From Yersinia bercovieri ATCC 43970 (GTDB lineage Bacteria > Pseudomonadota > Gammaproteobacteria > Enterobacterales > Enterobacteriaceae), in NCBI RefSeq assembly GCF_013282745.1, contig NZ_CP054044.1, positions 2,356,001-2,420,000 on the forward strand: 64,000 nucleotides of DNA, given 5' to 3'. Below the pieces are notes generated by a model that did not search any database, was not told the origin of the DNA, and saw nothing but the letters and a program-made list of their open reading frames with translations. The translations under genes and the position numbers were made by a program. Shown here piece by piece: positions 29,447 through 44,879 of the stretch; position 1 is the first letter of the stretch, and every line of letters starts with the position of its first letter.

Positions 29447-29521
29447 CGGCATGGTATTGTGAAGCCCTCAAACGATAAACACGCTTAAACGACATCCGCT
29501 AAATAGAGACAGGTAAAGAAT

Positions 29522-30607
29522 ATGATCATGCAAAAAGATGCGCTCAATAATGTCCATATCAGTGCTGAACAAATACTGATAACCCCGGAAGAACTGAAAA
29601 ATCAGTTTCCTTTGAGCGACAATGATCAGTATGCGATTGCCAGCGCACGCAAAACCATTGCTGATATTGTTCAGGGGCGAGACCCTCGCTTATTAGTCGT
29701 GTGTGGCCCATGTTCGATCCACGATGTAGATGCTGCTCTGGATTATGCGCGTAATTTGAAAAAACTCTCTGCCGAACTAAGTGATAGCCTGTATATCGTT
29801 ATGCGCGTCTATTTTGAAAAACCGAGAACCACAGTCGGCTGGAAGGGGCTTATCAATGATCCGGCAATGGATGGGTCATTCGATGTGGAAACTGGGTTAC
29901 ATATTGCTCGTCGATTACTACTCGATTTAGTCGGCATGGGGCTGCCACTGGCAACTGAAGCATTGGATCCTAACAGCCCACAATACTTGGGTGACCTATT
30001 CAGCTGGTCAGCTATTGGTGCTCGCACCACAGAATCACAAACTCACCGTGAAATGGCTTCAGGTTTGTCCATGCCGGTCGGGTTCAAAAATGGAACCGAT
30101 GGCAGCTTAGGTACGGCAATCAATGCAATGCGTGCTGCGGCCATGCCACATCGCTTTATGGGGATTAACCAATCGGGTCAGGTTTGCTTACTGCAAACTC
30201 AGGGTAATCCGCACGGCCATGTGATTTTACGTGGCGGTAAAACCCCTAACTACAGCGCCCAAGATGTCGCTCAGTGTGAAAAACAGATGCAGGATGCGGG
30301 ACTCATCCCATCCTTAATGATAGATTGCAGCCATGGTAATTCGAATAAAGACTACCGCCGCCAGGTTGCCGTCGCTGAATCTGTGGTTGAACAGATCAAG
30401 GCTGGCAATCGCTCTATCACGGGTGTAATGCTGGAAAGTAACATCCACGAAGGTAATCAATCATCTGAGCAACCGCGTGCCGATATGCGCTACGGTGTTT
30501 CAGTGACCGATGCCTGCATTAACTGGGAAAGCACTGAGACCCTGTTACGTAGCATGCATGAGGAGTTACGTTCAGCGCTGGCGGCCCGGACTGTAGAGGA
30601 AAAGTAA
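29522..30607 (+). CDS. aroF: 3-deoxy-7-phosphoheptulonate synthase, tyrosine-sensitive
   Basis: DAHP synthase; condenses phosphoenolpyruvate and erythrose 4-phosphate in the first step of aromatic biosynthesis. 361 residues. [10 protein letters not shown] (about 60-69), [20 protein letters not shown] and [13 protein letters not shown] are family signatures with the metal-binding Cys and His. Assigned to AroF because it is directly followed by tyrA and carries TyrR-like boxes. The ATG at 29528 ([10 protein letters not shown]) may be the real start, as in E. coli; 29522 is the first one after the aggtaaag RBS. Confidence 0.96.
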   Translation: MIMQKDALNNVHISAEQILITPEELKNQFPLSDNDQYAIASARKTIADIVQGRDPRLLVVCGPCSIHDVDAALDYARNLKKLSAELSDSLYIVMRVYFEKPRTTVGWKGLINDPAMDGSFDVETGLHIARRLLLDLVGMGLPLATEALDPNSPQYLGDLFSWSAIGARTTESQTHREMASGLSMPVGFKNGTDGSLGTAINAMRAAAMPHRFMGINQSGQVCLLQTQGNPHGHVILRGGKTPNYSAQDVAQCEKQMQDAGLIPSLMIDCSHGNSNKDYRRQVAVAESVVEQIKAGNRSITGVMLESNIHEGNQSSEQPRADMRYGVSVTDACINWESTETLLRSMHEELRSALAARTVEEK

Positions 30608-30609
30608 GT

Positions 30610-31731
30610 ATGGTGGCTGAACTGACCGCGTTGCGCGATCAAATTGATGAAGTCGATAAAGCACTGTTGGATTTGCTGGCTAAACGCCTGCATTTGGTGG
30701 CCGAAGTAGGTGAAGTTAAAAGTCGTTATGGCTTGCCTATTTATGTTCCAGATCGTGAAGCTTTGATGCTGGCCTCACGTCGACAAGAAGCCGAGGCTTT
30801 AGGTGTACCGCCGGATTTGATTGAAGACGTACTGCGTCGGATAATGCGAGAGTCTTATACCAGCGAAAATGACAAAGGTTTTAAAACCTTGTGTCCGAAC
30901 TTGCGCCCTGTGGTCATCATTGGCGGGCAGGGGCAGATGGGGCGCTTATTTACGCGGATGCTGAATCTGTCGGGTTATCAGGTGAAAACGCTGGAACAAG
31001 ATGAGTGGCCGCAGGCTGAATCTATTCTGGCGGATGCTGGGATGGTAATTGTCAGTGTGCCAATCCATATCACGGAAGAGGTGATTGGTCGGTTGCCTAA
31101 ATTGCCGTCAGATTGCATTTTGTTGGATCTGGCGTCAGTGAAGAGTAGGCCACTGCAAGCGATGTTGGCCGTTCATGATGGGCCGGTTGTTGGCCTGCAT
31201 CCCATGTTTGGCCCTGATGTCGGTAGTCTGGCGAAGCAAGTTGTAGTCTACTGCGATGGCCGTGATCCACAAGCCTACCAGTGGTTGCTGGAGCAGTTGC
31301 AAGTTTGGGGCGCGAGATTACACCGGACAAGTGCCGTCGAGCATGACCAGAACATGGCATTTATTCAGGCATTGCGTCACTTTGCGACCTTCGCATATGG
31401 CTTGCATCTGGCTGAGGAAAATGTGCAATTGGAGCAATTGCTGGCGCTCTCTTCGCCGATTTACCGCCTGGAGCTGGCGATGGTAGGGCGGCTGTTCGCG
31501 CAGGACCCGCAGCTTTACGCCGATATTATTATGTCATCAGAAGATAATTTGGCGCTGATTAAGCGTTACTACAAACGTTTCGGCGAGGCGATTACACTGC
31601 TGGAGCAGAGTGATAAAAAAGCCTTTGTCCAAAGCTTCCAGAAAGTTGAGCATTGGTTTGGTGATTATGCGGAGCGCTTCTTGGTCGAGAGCCGTTCACT
31701 ACTGCGTCAGGCCAACGATAACCGCCAGTAA
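30610..31731 (+). CDS. tyrA: bifunctional chorismate mutase / prephenate dehydrogenase (T-protein)
   Basis: Makes 4-hydroxyphenylpyruvate for tyrosine. 373 residues, the E. coli length. N-terminal AroQ chorismate mutase ([20 protein letters not shown], about 6-25) and then an NAD-binding dehydrogenase domain ([22 protein letters not shown] from about 101). It starts 2 bp after the aroF stop, so the two form one tyrosine-regulated operon, convergent with pheA. Confidence 0.98.
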   Translation: MVAELTALRDQIDEVDKALLDLLAKRLHLVAEVGEVKSRYGLPIYVPDREALMLASRRQEAEALGVPPDLIEDVLRRIMRESYTSENDKGFKTLCPNLRPVVIIGGQGQMGRLFTRMLNLSGYQVKTLEQDEWPQAESILADAGMVIVSVPIHITEEVIGRLPKLPSDCILLDLASVKSRPLQAMLAVHDGPVVGLHPMFGPDVGSLAKQVVVYCDGRDPQAYQWLLEQLQVWGARLHRTSAVEHDQNMAFIQALRHFATFAYGLHLAEENVQLEQLLALSSPIYRLELAMVGRLFAQDPQLYADIIMSSEDNLALIKRYYKRFGEAITLLEQSDKKAFVQSFQKVEHWFGDYAERFLVESRSLLRQANDNRQ

Positions 31732-31760
31732 TCTGAGTTAGCCATTCGTCTGGCGTGATT

Positions 31761-31796
31761 AAAAAGTCATCCCAAGCATTGGGATGACTTTTTTGC
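31761..31796. terminator. bidirectional terminator between tyrA and pheA
   Basis: AAAAAGTCATCCCAA-gca-TTGGGATGACTTTTTT is a near-perfect hairpin with A and T flanks, ideal for ending both convergent operons. Confidence 0.95.
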
Positions 31797-31799
31797 ATT

Positions 31800-32957
31800 T
31801 TAGCTTGGGTTAACTGGCACCACATTTTCGCTAGGGTAGCAGCCTAATACTTTTAATGAGCGGGTAATGGGCGTCAGATTTGCCAATGCCTTTTGCATCG
31901 CTTCAGCACGTAAATTCGCCTGCACATCAATATAAAACATCTCCTCCCACGGATTACCATTAATGGGTCGGGATTCGAGCTTCGTCATGATGATACCTTG
32001 ATCTCTCAGCACTAAGAGTGCTTCAACCAATGCCCCAGACTGCTGGCCTGTAGCCATAATTAAGGTGGTTTTGGCGGGGATCTGTTCAGAGACCTCAATG
32101 GCTTTGCGGGCAAGGACGATGAAGCGGGTAATGTTTTGCTGCTGATTGGCCAGATTATGTTCCAGCACCTGTAAATTATACAGTGCACCACCGGCCTCAC
32201 TGCCTAATGCAGCAGCTGTCGGTGAGTTCATTTGCGCGACTTTTTCCATTGCCGCAGCGGTACTTTCGCAATATTCGATTTTCCAGTGGGGGAAGCGATT
32301 AATGAATTGGCTACATTGCTGGAAAGGTTGTGGGTGGCTGTACACCGTTTCAATTCGATTCAGGTCAGTCTCGGTTGCTACCAAGACGCAATGGTCAATC
32401 GGATTGGTGATTTCGCCGACAATAGACAAACTGGTGTGTTGCAGCAAATCATACACATCATTAATCGAACCGGAACTGGTATTCTCTATTGGTAACACGG
32501 CGTAATCAGCTTGCCCGGTTTCTACCTGAGTAAAGATATCCTGGAATTTCTGGCAACCACACTCAATCAACTGCTCAAAATGACGGGCGGCATATTGGCG
32601 AGCGGCAAGGTGTGAATAGGAACCTTTTGGGCCGAGGAAGGCGATGCGGGCAGAGTGTAGCGTGGTTTGATTAAGCTGATGCTGTAACAGCGCCTGCTGC
32701 GTCAGTACAGAGTCTTCGATAATCAGTTGGAACAGACGTGTGACATAGAATCCATCAAGGTCATACGGTTTAGCCGCTGCAACTAGCGCTTCCAGCAAGT
32801 CACGTTCACGTTCTTTATCGCGAATCGGACGATGATGAAGTTGCTTTGCCTTAGCAACATCCACCGCTAATTCACGCCGCTCTGCCAGTAATGCCAGTAG
32901 TTTTAAGTCTAGTGCGCTGATGCGCTCACGTAGCACCAGTAACGGATTATCGCTCAT
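31800..32957 (-). CDS. pheA: bifunctional chorismate mutase / prephenate dehydratase (P-protein)
   Basis: Makes phenylpyruvate for phenylalanine. 385 residues. N-terminal AroQ mutase ([23 protein letters not shown], first 30 residues), a dehydratase domain ([17 protein letters not shown] near 110-126 and [15 protein letters not shown]) and a C-terminal ACT domain that binds Phe ([18 protein letters not shown]). Expression is governed by the pheL attenuator upstream. A shortened ERIC element lies between the attenuator terminator and the start codon. Confidence 0.98.
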   Translation of the reverse strand: MSDNPLLVLRERISALDLKLLALLAERRELAVDVAKAKQLHHRPIRDKERERDLLEALVAAAKPYDLDGFYVTRLFQLIIEDSVLTQQALLQHQLNQTTLHSARIAFLGPKGSYSHLAARQYAARHFEQLIECGCQKFQDIFTQVETGQADYAVLPIENTSSGSINDVYDLLQHTSLSIVGEITNPIDHCVLVATETDLNRIETVYSHPQPFQQCSQFINRFPHWKIEYCESTAAAMEKVAQMNSPTAAALGSEAGGALYNLQVLEHNLANQQQNITRFIVLARKAIEVSEQIPAKTTLIMATGQQSGALVEALLVLRDQGIIMTKLESRPINGNPWEEMFYIDVQANLRAEAMQKALANLTPITRSLKVLGCYPSENVVPVNPS

Positions 32958-32989
32958 AGGGATCTGCCTTAATTATCATTCTGAATGAT

Positions 32990-33058
32990 TACACCCTAAA
33001 TAATTCGAGTTGCAGGAGGATGGTCAACGCACATGCAACTTGAAGTATGACGGGTATT
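32990..33058 (-). repeat. shortened ERIC element in the pheA leader
   Basis: Both ERIC ends are here: caccctaaataattcgagttgcagg (split by me only at the boundary) on one side and catgcaacttgaagtatgacgg on the other, but about 58 bp of the central part are missing. It will be transcribed in every pheA mRNA that escapes attenuation. Confidence 0.85.
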
Positions 33059-33065
33059 TATGCAT

Positions 33066-33093
33066 AAAAAAAAACCTCCCGCTGGGGAGGCTT
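33066..33093 (-). terminator. pheA attenuator terminator
   Basis: On the minus strand CCTCCC-cagc-GGGAGG followed by TTTTTTTTT, 48 bp after the pheL stop. The pair cttcgcattc/gaatgcgaag (33106-33115 and 33161-33170) can form the competing pause structure with the leader coding region. Confidence 0.93.
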
Positions 33094-33140
33094 TATTGTT
33101 CGTCTTCGCATTCTTTATCACACGACGAAACGCCTCCCAA

Positions 33141-33188
33141 TCAGGGGAAGGTAAAAAAGAATGCGAAGAAAAACACTTTATTGATCAT
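33141..33188 (-). CDS. pheL: phe operon leader peptide
   Basis: A 15-residue peptide, MINKVFFFAFFFTFP, with seven phenylalanines in a row of ten. Ribosome stalling at the Phe codons under phenylalanine shortage stops the terminator at 33066-33093 from forming and allows pheA transcription. It is nearly identical in character to E. coli PheL. Confidence 0.95.
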   Translation of the reverse strand: MINKVFFFAFFFTFP

Positions 33189-33277
33189 CGTTACTGTGGC
33201 CTTTTTTTTGTACGGATAAAGTTACGGGTAAAAGTCACTCACCCCTAAACTAACCGCGCGCCTGAATTGCTGTCAAT

Positions 33278-33303
33278 AAAAAACGCGCCCGAAAGCGCGT
33301 TAG
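33278..33303 (-). terminator. raiA terminator
   Basis: On the minus strand AACGCGC-tttc-GGGCGCGTT followed by TTTTATTG, 30 bp after the raiA stop. Confidence 0.85.
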
Positions 33304-33329
33304 ATCCGAAATGAGATGGATTTACCCGG

Positions 33330-33692
33330 CTATTGCTGCTGCTCGGACTCTTCTTCCTCTACATCTACTGGCTCCAGATTGGTCTCTTTAACACTGCTTG
33401 CTGCGCGACGAGCTTCACCTTTGTGTTGAACTTTATTTAATTGACGCTCTAGTTTGGTGATTAGTTCGTTAATTGCAGCATACATATCGTCATGTTTGGC
33501 ACTGGCAACCAAGGGGCCCATCGGCGTACTAATAGTTGCATCGGCAACAAATCCCTGCGGATCTTTGGACAGTACAATATGTGGGTTTATCAACTGGGCC
33601 TGCCATTTATCCAGTTTGGTGAGACGGTCTTCAACATGCTTGCGAATTGCTGGGGTGATATCCATTTGCTTACTGGTAATGTTGACTGTCAT
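33330..33692 (-). CDS. raiA: ribosome-associated inhibitor RaiA (YfiA)
   Basis: A 120-residue stationary-phase and cold-stress factor that sits in the ribosomal A and P sites and stops translation. It begins [21 protein letters not shown] and has the S30AE beta-alpha-beta fold region to about residue 95 and then an acidic Glu-rich tail ([10 protein letters not shown]) typical of RaiA rather than Hpf. Start at 33692 after agaggtaag. It is located next to pheL as in E. coli. Confidence 0.95.
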   Translation of the reverse strand: MTVNITSKQMDITPAIRKHVEDRLTKLDKWQAQLINPHIVLSKDPQGFVADATISTPMGPLVASAKHDDMYAAINELITKLERQLNKVQHKGEARRAASSVKETNLEPVDVEEEESEQQQ

Positions 33693-33990
33693 ATGACTTA
33701 CCTCTCTGTCTGCTCCGTCTTGGATAACTTCAGCATACCTCGGTTTTTCGTAAAATGGATGATCAAGATCACTTTTTTTTGTCACTTTTTGCAAAGGTCA
33801 TGGGAACTGTGATTTAACCTCAGGAATAGGGGATGAGGGCTTGAATCATTGATTGTAATGCCGCATTATCGATAAGTTATATTGTCTATGCATAGTTAAA
33901 AACAGCGTTATTTTTCTGTCTTAAATGCAATGTCAGTGCAATAGTCTGAAGCCACCAAACTCTTGAGTTTGTGCTCATAAAAGGCAGAAT
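33693..33990. other. intergenic region between raiA and the bamD terminator
   Basis: About 300 bp, AT-rich, containing presumably the raiA promoter. I see no conserved gene, repeat or small RNA signature. Confidence 0.4.
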
Positions 33991-33993
33991 TGA

Positions 33994-34017
33994 AAACGGC
34001 AGCCTAGGCTGCCGTTT
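33994..34017 (-). terminator. bamD terminator
   Basis: AAACGGCAGCCTAGGCTGCCGTTT is a perfect palindrome 25 bp after the bamD stop, followed on the minus strand by TTCAATT. Confidence 0.8.
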
Positions 34018-34041
34018 GGTATTTTAGTGGTTCAGATAATA

Positions 34042-34773
34042 TCAGGCTGGATTCGCCGCAATTATCTTGGCAACTTTGTCTGCTTGAGCATTCAGTTGCA
34101 GCTGTTTGTAAGCATTTTCCATCAATGGCAACGCATCGCGGGTTGCTTTAGTATCAGGATAATCTCTCAACATCTGTTCAACACGGTTAACTACCGCGAC
34201 GTAGGCGCCTCGTTTAGTGTAATATTGCGCCACGGCCAGTTCATGCTTGGCCAGACGATCTTTCAGGAACATCAGGCGCTTTTGCGCATCCGTTGCATAT
34301 TGGCTGTTCGGATAGCTTTGAATCAACTGGCTAAAATCGCGGAATGCGGCCTTAGCATGTTGCGGATCGCGATCTGAACGATCAATCCCGAAGAAGCCTT
34401 GCAATGCGCTGTCATCCAGAGCCATGTCAGTCAAACCACGCATATATAATACGTAATCGATGTTAGGATGTGTGGGATTAAGGCGCATAAAGCGATCAAT
34501 TGAGGCTTGTGCCAACGGCAGATCAGCTGATTTATAATAGGCATAAATCAAATCAAGCTGAACCTGTTGGGAGTAAGGCCCGAAAGGATAGCGGTTATCT
34601 AACGCTTCTAGTTGCGTAATTGCTCCCTTAAAGTTACCGTCCTGCAGTTTTTGCTGAGCGGTAGCATAGAGCTCAGAAGGCGGGTTATCGGGAACCACGT
34701 CCTTGTTACTGGAGCAACCGGTCAGCACCAGGCTCAACGTGGCGGCAGCCACCAGATATTTCATACGCGTCAT
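34042..34773 (-). CDS. bamD: outer membrane assembly lipoprotein BamD (YfiO)
   Basis: Essential lipoprotein of the BAM complex, which inserts beta-barrel proteins into the outer membrane; BamD recognises substrates and contacts BamA. 243 residues. The signal peptide ends in the lipobox LTGC with Cys20 as the lipidated residue. The remainder is five TPR-like helical pairs ([23 protein letters not shown] and similar). It is divergent from rluD, the conserved arrangement. Confidence 0.97.
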   Translation of the reverse strand: MTRMKYLVAAATLSLVLTGCSSNKDVVPDNPPSELYATAQQKLQDGNFKGAITQLEALDNRYPFGPYSQQVQLDLIYAYYKSADLPLAQASIDRFMRLNPTHPNIDYVLYMRGLTDMALDDSALQGFFGIDRSDRDPQHAKAAFRDFSQLIQSYPNSQYATDAQKRLMFLKDRLAKHELAVAQYYTKRGAYVAVVNRVEQMLRDYPDTKATRDALPLMENAYKQLQLNAQADKVAKIIAANPA

Positions 34774-34908
34774 GACGTTTTGATTATCCTCGAAGTGTTA
34801 TTCCGGGAGACTGTCCGTTAAGCTCCCGACAAAGATCTAGATACAATAGCACATTATATTAAACGGCATCGCCGTCAAAACCCAACGTTAACGAACAAGA
34901 AGCTGCAT

Positions 34909-35886
34909 ATGGCACAACAAGTACAACTCAGCGCAACGGTGGCCGAATCACAACTCGGTCAACGGTTAGATCAGGCTTTGGCCGAATTGTTCCCTGATTA
35001 TTCAAGATCTCGCATAAAAGAGTGGATTTTGGAAGACAGGGTCACAGTCGACGGTAAAACAATTAACAAGCCTAAAGAAAAAGTGTTGGGTGGTGAGCTC
35101 GTCACAATTGACGCGCAAATTGAGGAAGATGCTCGCTGGGCGCCTCAAGAAATCCCACTGGATATCGTCTACGAAGATAGCGATATTTTGGTTATTAATA
35201 AACCCCGCGGTTTGGTGGTACATCCCGGCGCAGGTAATCCAGATGGTACTGTCCTGAATGCGTTGCTCTATTATTATCCAGAAATCGTTGATGTGCCTCG
35301 AGCGGGTATCGTACATCGTCTGGATAAAGATACCACTGGCTTGATGGTGGTCGCGAAAACGGTTCCGGCACAAACTCGTTTGGTCGAAGCACTGCAAGCG
35401 CGTGAAATCACACGTGAATATGAAGCCGTCGCTATCGGCAATATGACTGCGGGTGGCCGTGTAGACGAACCGATTTCTCGTCACTCCACCAAACGTACCC
35501 ATATGGCCGTGCACCCAATGGGCAAACCGGCAACCACTCACTACCGCATTATGGAGCATTTCCGTGCCCATACTCGTCTGCGCCTGCGTTTAGAGACGGG
35601 TCGTACGCATCAGATCCGTGTGCATATGTCGCATATTAACCATCCGCTGGTGGGTGATCAGCTTTATGGTGGCCGCCCGCGTCCGCCAAGAGGGGCTTCT
35701 GACTCCTTTATCACGATTTTACGCGGTTTTGATCGCCAGGCACTGCATGCAACCATGCTGCGTTTGTATCACCCCATCAGTGGCATTCAAATGGAATGGC
35801 ATGCAGCATTACCAGAAGATATGGTTGAGCTCATTAATGCGCTGAAGGCCGATACTCTGGAATTCAAAGACCAGATGGATTGGTAA
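34909..35886 (+). CDS. rluD: 23S rRNA pseudouridine synthase RluD
   Basis: Makes pseudouridines 1911, 1915 and 1917 in helix 69 of 23S rRNA. 325 residues. An S4 RNA-binding domain at the N-terminus (about 16-75) precedes the catalytic domain with HRLDKDTTGL, catalytic Asp about 139, and the motifs LETGRTHQIRVHM and HPLVGDQLYGG. The stop overlaps the pgeF start (TAATG), so the two are coupled. Confidence 0.98.
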   Translation: MAQQVQLSATVAESQLGQRLDQALAELFPDYSRSRIKEWILEDRVTVDGKTINKPKEKVLGGELVTIDAQIEEDARWAPQEIPLDIVYEDSDILVINKPRGLVVHPGAGNPDGTVLNALLYYYPEIVDVPRAGIVHRLDKDTTGLMVVAKTVPAQTRLVEALQAREITREYEAVAIGNMTAGGRVDEPISRHSTKRTHMAVHPMGKPATTHYRIMEHFRAHTRLRLRLETGRTHQIRVHMSHINHPLVGDQLYGGRPRPPRGASDSFITILRGFDRQALHATMLRLYHPISGIQMEWHAALPEDMVELINALKADTLEFKDQMDW

Positions 35887-36617
35887 TGAGCAAGCTGATA
35901 CTCCCCGACTGGCCGATACCTGCTGGTGTCAAGGCATGCAGCACGACTCGTCATGGCGGTATCAGCGTCTCGCCTTATGATTCATTAAACCTTGGCACTC
36001 ATGTGGGCGATATCACTGCCAGTGTAGTCGCCAATCGCCAACGTTTGGTGGAACAGGCGGGCTTACCGCAAATACCTATCTGGCTAGATCAGGTACACGG
36101 TACTCGTGTCTTGCATCTGGAGGGCAAGGCAATCTCTGATGTGCGGGCCGATGCGGTCTATAGCCGTGTCGCCGGGCAAGTTTGTGCAGTGATGACTGCC
36201 GATTGTCTACCCGTGCTGTTTTGCTCATTAGCAGGTGATGAAGTTGCCGCCGCCCATGCGGGTTGGCGTGGCCTATGTGCTGGCGTCCTTGAACAGACTC
36301 TGGCGCAGTTCAAGGCGGCCCCCTCCTCTATTATGGCCTGGTTAGGCCCGGCGATTGGCCCACAACAGTTCGAAGTGGGAGAAGATGTCAAACAGGCGTT
36401 TAGCGCCCTTGATGTTCAATCCACGACTGCCTTTACCCCCTCCGGCTCCAAATATCTTGCGGATATCTATTTATTGGCTCGCTTGCGGCTACAGGCTGCG
36501 GGTATTCATGCTATTTATGGCGGCGATCGCTGTACTGTGAGTGAAAAACAGCAATTTTTCTCTTATCGGCGCGATGGGATCACTGGACGTATGGCAAGTT
36601 TAGTCTGGCTGATATAA
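35886..36617 (+). CDS. pgeF: purine nucleoside phosphorylase / laccase-domain protein PgeF (YfiH)
   Basis: DUF152 multicopper-like protein of 243 residues, the E. coli length. HGGISVSPYDSLNLGTHVGD, VCAVMTADCLPVLFC and VAAAHAGWRGLCAGVLE hold the conserved His and Cys metal ligands. Relatives have polyphenol oxidase, adenosine/inosine phosphorylase and peptidoglycan-editing (L-Ser removal) activities; the last is best supported in E. coli. It starts within the rluD stop codon. Confidence 0.95.
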   Translation: MSKLILPDWPIPAGVKACSTTRHGGISVSPYDSLNLGTHVGDITASVVANRQRLVEQAGLPQIPIWLDQVHGTRVLHLEGKAISDVRADAVYSRVAGQVCAVMTADCLPVLFCSLAGDEVAAAHAGWRGLCAGVLEQTLAQFKAAPSSIMAWLGPAIGPQQFEVGEDVKQAFSALDVQSTTAFTPSGSKYLADIYLLARLRLQAAGIHAIYGGDRCTVSEKQQFFSYRRDGITGRMASLVWLI

Positions 36618-36681
36618 CCTATTGAATTAGGACGATCCGCTGACGCATAACGTATTACTTTAAATATAGTGTCAAAATAAC

Positions 36682-36709
36682 CTTGAAAATTTGAGGGATG
36701 ACCTCATCT
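36682..36709 (+). promoter_or_regulatory. sigma-32 (heat shock) promoter of clpB
   Basis: CTTGAAA (36682-36688), a 13-bp spacer and CCTCATCT (36702-36709), against the consensus CTTGAAA-N13/14-CCCCATNT: only one mismatch. It lies 39 bp before the clpB ATG. Confidence 0.88.
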
Positions 36710-36747
36710 AATCTCCAGTAGCAATTTTGACCAATATTGGAGGTGTT

Positions 36748-39321
36748 ATGCGTCTGGATCGTCTTACCAGTAAATTCCAGCTTGCCCTCGCCGATGCCCA
36801 GTCTTTAGCACTTGGGCGCGACAATCAATTCATTGAACCAATACATTTGATGAGCGCACTGCTCAATCAGGATGGGGGAACGGTTCGCCCATTGTTGACC
36901 TCGGCGGGTATTAATGTCGCCACTTTGCGTAGCGAGATTGAGCAAGCGTTAGGTCGTCTTCCACAAGTTGAGGGCACCGGCGGTGATGTTCAACCATCAA
37001 ATGAGCTGGTCCGGGTACTCAATCTTTGTGACAAATTAGCGCAAAAGCGCTCAGATAAATTTATCTCTTCAGAGCTGTTCGTTCTGGCAGCGCTTGAGGA
37101 TCGCGGCACCTTAACTGACATGTTAAAGGCCGCGGGTGCAACAACTGACAATATAGATAAGGCAATTGAAAATATGCGTGGTGGTGACAAAGTCGATGAC
37201 CAAGGGGCTGAAGACCAGCGCCAGGCATTGAAAAAATTCACTATCGACCTGACTGAGCGCGCGGAGCAAGGCAAGCTCGACCCGGTCATTGGCCGTGATG
37301 AAGAGATTCGCCGTACTATTCAGGTGTTACAGCGCCGTACCAAAAATAATCCGGTGCTAATTGGTGAGCCTGGTGTCGGTAAAACGGCCATTGTGGAAGG
37401 TTTGGCGCAACGTATCGTGAATGGCGAAGTGCCTGAAGGCTTGAAACATAAACGTGTGCTCTCATTAGATATGGGCGCACTGATTGCGGGTGCTAAATAT
37501 CGTGGTGAGTTTGAAGAGCGCTTGAAAGGCGTATTGAACGATTTATCAAAACAAGAAGGCAGTGTGATCTTGTTCATTGATGAATTGCATACCATGGTCG
37601 GTGCCGGTAAAGGCGACGGGGCAATGGATGCCGGTAATATGCTGAAACCTGCATTAGCGCGTGGTGAATTGCATTGCGTGGGTGCAACAACACTTGATGA
37701 GTATCGTCAGTATATAGAGAAGGATGCGGCGCTGGAGCGGCGCTTCCAGAAAGTTTACGTTGCAGAGCCGAGCGTAGAAGACACCATTGCCATTTTGCGT
37801 GGGTTGAAAGAGCGCTACGAGCTGCATCACCATGTGCAGATAACTGATCCGGCCATTGTTGCAGCGGCAACACTGTCGCACCGCTATATTGCGGATCGTC
37901 AATTACCGGATAAGGCCATCGACCTTATCGATGAAGCGGGTTCCAGCATTCGTATGCAGATGGATTCAAAACCAGAATCTTTGGACAGATTGGAACGCCG
38001 GATTATCCAGTTGAAGTTGGAGCAACAGGCGCTGAAGAAAGAGTCTGATGATGCCAGTAAAAAACGGCTGGAGATGCTCAATACCGAATTAGAGCAGAAA
38101 GAGCGTGAATACTCTGAGCTGGAAGAGGAGTGGAAAGCTGAAAAAGCCTCGCTCACCGGGACTCAGAATATTAAAACTGAGCTGGAACAAGCCAAGATCA
38201 CCTTAGAGCAGGCGCGTCGTGTGGGTGACTTAGCGCGAATGTCAGAACTCCAGTACGGTAAAATTCCTGAGCTGGAAAAACAGCTGGCAGCGGCAACTGC
38301 GCTGGAAGGGAAAACCATGAAGCTGCTGCGTAACCGCGTCACTGAGGTAGAGATTGCGGATGTGCTGGCTCGCTGGACTGGTATCCCGGTAGCTCGCATG
38401 TTGGAAAGTGAGCGAGATAAGCTGCTGCGCATGGAACAAGATCTCCATAAGCGGGTAATAGGGCAGGATGAAGCGGTTGAAGCAGTATCCAATGCTATCC
38501 GTCGTAGTCGCGCTGGGTTGTCAGATCCAAACCGCCCAATTGGCTCCTTCTTATTCTTAGGGCCAACCGGGGTGGGTAAAACCGAACTGTGTAAAGCGCT
38601 GGCAACCTTCTTGTTCGACAGCGACGATGCCATGGTGCGTATTGATATGTCCGAGTTTATGGAAAAACACTCCGTATCTCGGTTGGTGGGTGCGCCTCCG
38701 GGCTACGTTGGCTATGAAGAAGGTGGCTACCTGACGGAAGCTGTACGCCGTCGCCCTTATTCTGTGATTCTGCTGGATGAGGTGGAAAAAGCGCATCCGG
38801 ATGTCTTCAACATACTCTTGCAGGTGTTGGATGATGGGCGCTTGACTGACGGGCAGGGTAGAACGGTCGATTTCCGTAACACTGTCGTCATTATGACCTC
38901 TAACCTGGGTTCAGATCTGATTCAGGAGCGTTTCGGTGAAAGAAGTTATGCCGAAATGAAAAATATGGTGATGGAAGTTGTTAGCCATCACTTCCGCCCT
39001 GAATTCATTAACCGTATAGATGAGGTTGTGGTCTTCCATCCATTGGGTCGGGCGCACTTGGCTTCAATTGCCAGCATCCAACTGGAGCGGTTGTACAAAC
39101 GTCTGGAAGAGCGTGGCTACCAAGTCACAATTACTCAGCCTGCGTTGGAGTTCTTGGGCGAAGCTGGTTTCGACCCTGTCTATGGCGCACGTCCATTGAA
39201 ACGTGCTATCCAGCAGGAGATCGAGAACCCACTGTCACAACAGATACTTTCCGGCAAATTAATACCGGGAGTACCTGTGACTCTGGATGTAGAAAATGGG
39301 CATATCGTTGCCAAACAGTAA
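36748..39321 (+). CDS. clpB: protein disaggregase ClpB
   Basis: Hexameric Hsp100 chaperone that works with DnaK to rescue aggregated proteins. 857 residues, same as E. coli. N-terminal Clp repeats (to about 145), AAA-1 with GEPGVGKT at 206-213, a long coiled-coil middle domain (about 410-530, rich in Glu/Lys/Leu) and AAA-2 with GPTGVGKTE near 605. I start at the ATG 36748 after ggaggtg; the frame is open seven codons further. A sigma-32 promoter is directly upstream. Confidence 0.99.
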   Translation: MRLDRLTSKFQLALADAQSLALGRDNQFIEPIHLMSALLNQDGGTVRPLLTSAGINVATLRSEIEQALGRLPQVEGTGGDVQPSNELVRVLNLCDKLAQKRSDKFISSELFVLAALEDRGTLTDMLKAAGATTDNIDKAIENMRGGDKVDDQGAEDQRQALKKFTIDLTERAEQGKLDPVIGRDEEIRRTIQVLQRRTKNNPVLIGEPGVGKTAIVEGLAQRIVNGEVPEGLKHKRVLSLDMGALIAGAKYRGEFEERLKGVLNDLSKQEGSVILFIDELHTMVGAGKGDGAMDAGNMLKPALARGELHCVGATTLDEYRQYIEKDAALERRFQKVYVAEPSVEDTIAILRGLKERYELHHHVQITDPAIVAAATLSHRYIADRQLPDKAIDLIDEAGSSIRMQMDSKPESLDRLERRIIQLKLEQQALKKESDDASKKRLEMLNTELEQKEREYSELEEEWKAEKASLTGTQNIKTELEQAKITLEQARRVGDLARMSELQYGKIPELEKQLAAATALEGKTMKLLRNRVTEVEIADVLARWTGIPVARMLESERDKLLRMEQDLHKRVIGQDEAVEAVSNAIRRSRAGLSDPNRPIGSFLFLGPTGVGKTELCKALATFLFDSDDAMVRIDMSEFMEKHSVSRLVGAPPGYVGYEEGGYLTEAVRRRPYSVILLDEVEKAHPDVFNILLQVLDDGRLTDGQGRTVDFRNTVVIMTSNLGSDLIQERFGERSYAEMKNMVMEVVSHHFRPEFINRIDEVVVFHPLGRAHLASIASIQLERLYKRLEERGYQVTITQPALEFLGEAGFDPVYGARPLKRAIQQEIENPLSQQILSGKLIPGVPVTLDVENGHIVAKQ

Positions 39322-39336
39322 TAGCTAATCCTTTGA

Positions 39337-39361
39337 GGGGGCGAGAAATCGCCCCCTTTTG
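39337..39361 (+). terminator. clpB terminator
   Basis: GGGGGCGA-gaaa-TCGCCCCC followed by TTTTGTTTCC, 15 bp after the clpB stop. Confidence 0.92.
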
Positions 39362-39432
39362 TTTCCTTTTTCACCGTATTTGGTATTTTTGCCGCATTAA
39401 TGAGCGGTTGAAAAGTTTTTTCAAATTAGGGG

Positions 39433-39460
39433 TTGCAGCCTGTCAGGAACTCCCTATAAT
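39433..39460 (+). promoter_or_regulatory. rrn promoter P1
   Basis: TTGCAG (39433-39438), 16-bp spacer, TATAAT (39455-39460), GC-rich discriminator gcgcctcc. An AT-rich stretch upstream (aaaagttttttcaaatta) would be the UP element. It is typical of stringently controlled rRNA promoters. Confidence 0.9.
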
Positions 39461-39552
39461 GCGCCTCCACTGACCGGGAACAACGAAACAAACTTCGCCG
39501 GGTCAGGAAGAGAAAAGAACGCGTTTGAGTTCGAAAGAAATCAAATAACACC

Positions 39553-39580
39553 TTGACTCTTCAGCGGGAAAGCGTATTAT
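39553..39580 (+). promoter_or_regulatory. rrn promoter P2
   Basis: TTGACT (39553-39558), 16-bp spacer, TATTAT (39575-39580), then ctgcctcccgcg. It is 120 bp after P1, the usual P1-P2 distance. Confidence 0.9.
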
Positions 39581-39630
39581 CTGCCTCCCGCGTTACCGTA
39601 AGATTCGCTGAAAGGCCAACGGGTAACGAA

Positions 39631-39663
39631 CGCTCTTTAACAATTTATCAGACAATCTGTGTG
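39631..39663 (+). promoter_or_regulatory. rrn leader boxA and 5' half of the 16S processing stem
   Basis: CGCTCTTTAACA is the boxA antitermination element bound by NusB/NusE. Next, tatcagacaatctgtgtg (39646-39663) pairs with cacacagattgtctgata after 16S (about 41396-41413), forming the RNase III stem around the 16S precursor. A second boxA (gctctttaaca) is in the spacer near 41734, before 23S. Confidence 0.85.
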
Positions 39664-39826
39664 GGCACTCGCAAGACGATATCGAAGCCTGTTTCGGCAG
39701 GCAGAAGCAATATCAAAGTCTTGAAGAGTGACCAAAGCAGTACACATTTGAACTTCGGTTCGAATGCATATTTGCAGAAAGTAATCTTTGAGCATCGCTA
39801 CTTCGGTAGCAAATCAAACAAATCTT

Positions 39827-41369
<1,543 letters not shown>

Positions 41370-41471
41370 CCTCACGATACGCATTGCGCAGTGTCCACAC
41401 AGATTGTCTGATAGAAAGTAACGAGCAAATAAGGCCGGGCTGAGAGATTAGCCGGGCTTTAGTACCTTGTT

Positions 41472-41548
<77 letters not shown>

Positions 41549-41599
41549 ACTCACCATTCCCTGTTGAGTTGCAGCAATAAGGTGATTTGCTTTTTATAT

Positions 41600-41675
41600 G
41601 GGGCTATAGCTCAGCTGGGAGAGCGCCTGCCTTGCACGCAGGAGGTCAGCGGTTCGATCCCGCTTAGCTCCACCA
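41600..41675 (+). tRNA. tRNA-Ala (TGC) in the 16S-23S spacer
   Basis: 76 nt, acceptor stem GGGGCTA/TAGCTCC with the G3-U70 wobble pair that AlaRS recognises, anticodon TGC in cttGCac context (cttgcac), encoded CCA. Note that the synthetase gene alaS in this window carries a frameshift. Confidence 0.97.
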
Positions 41676-41885
41676 TATAAAAAACTATTTCAAAACGTAC
41701 TGCGGTCGCAAGACACAGTGTGTTGTGAAATATTGCTCTTTAACAATCTGGAACAAGCTGAAAATTGAAACAATACAGCTGAAACTTATCTCTCCGTAGA
41801 TGTACTGAGATAAGGAGTAGCCTGTATTAGAGTCTCTCAAATAATCGCAACGCAAAGGGTCTGCAAAGACACCTTCGGGTTGTGA

Positions 41886-44879
<2,994 letters not shown>

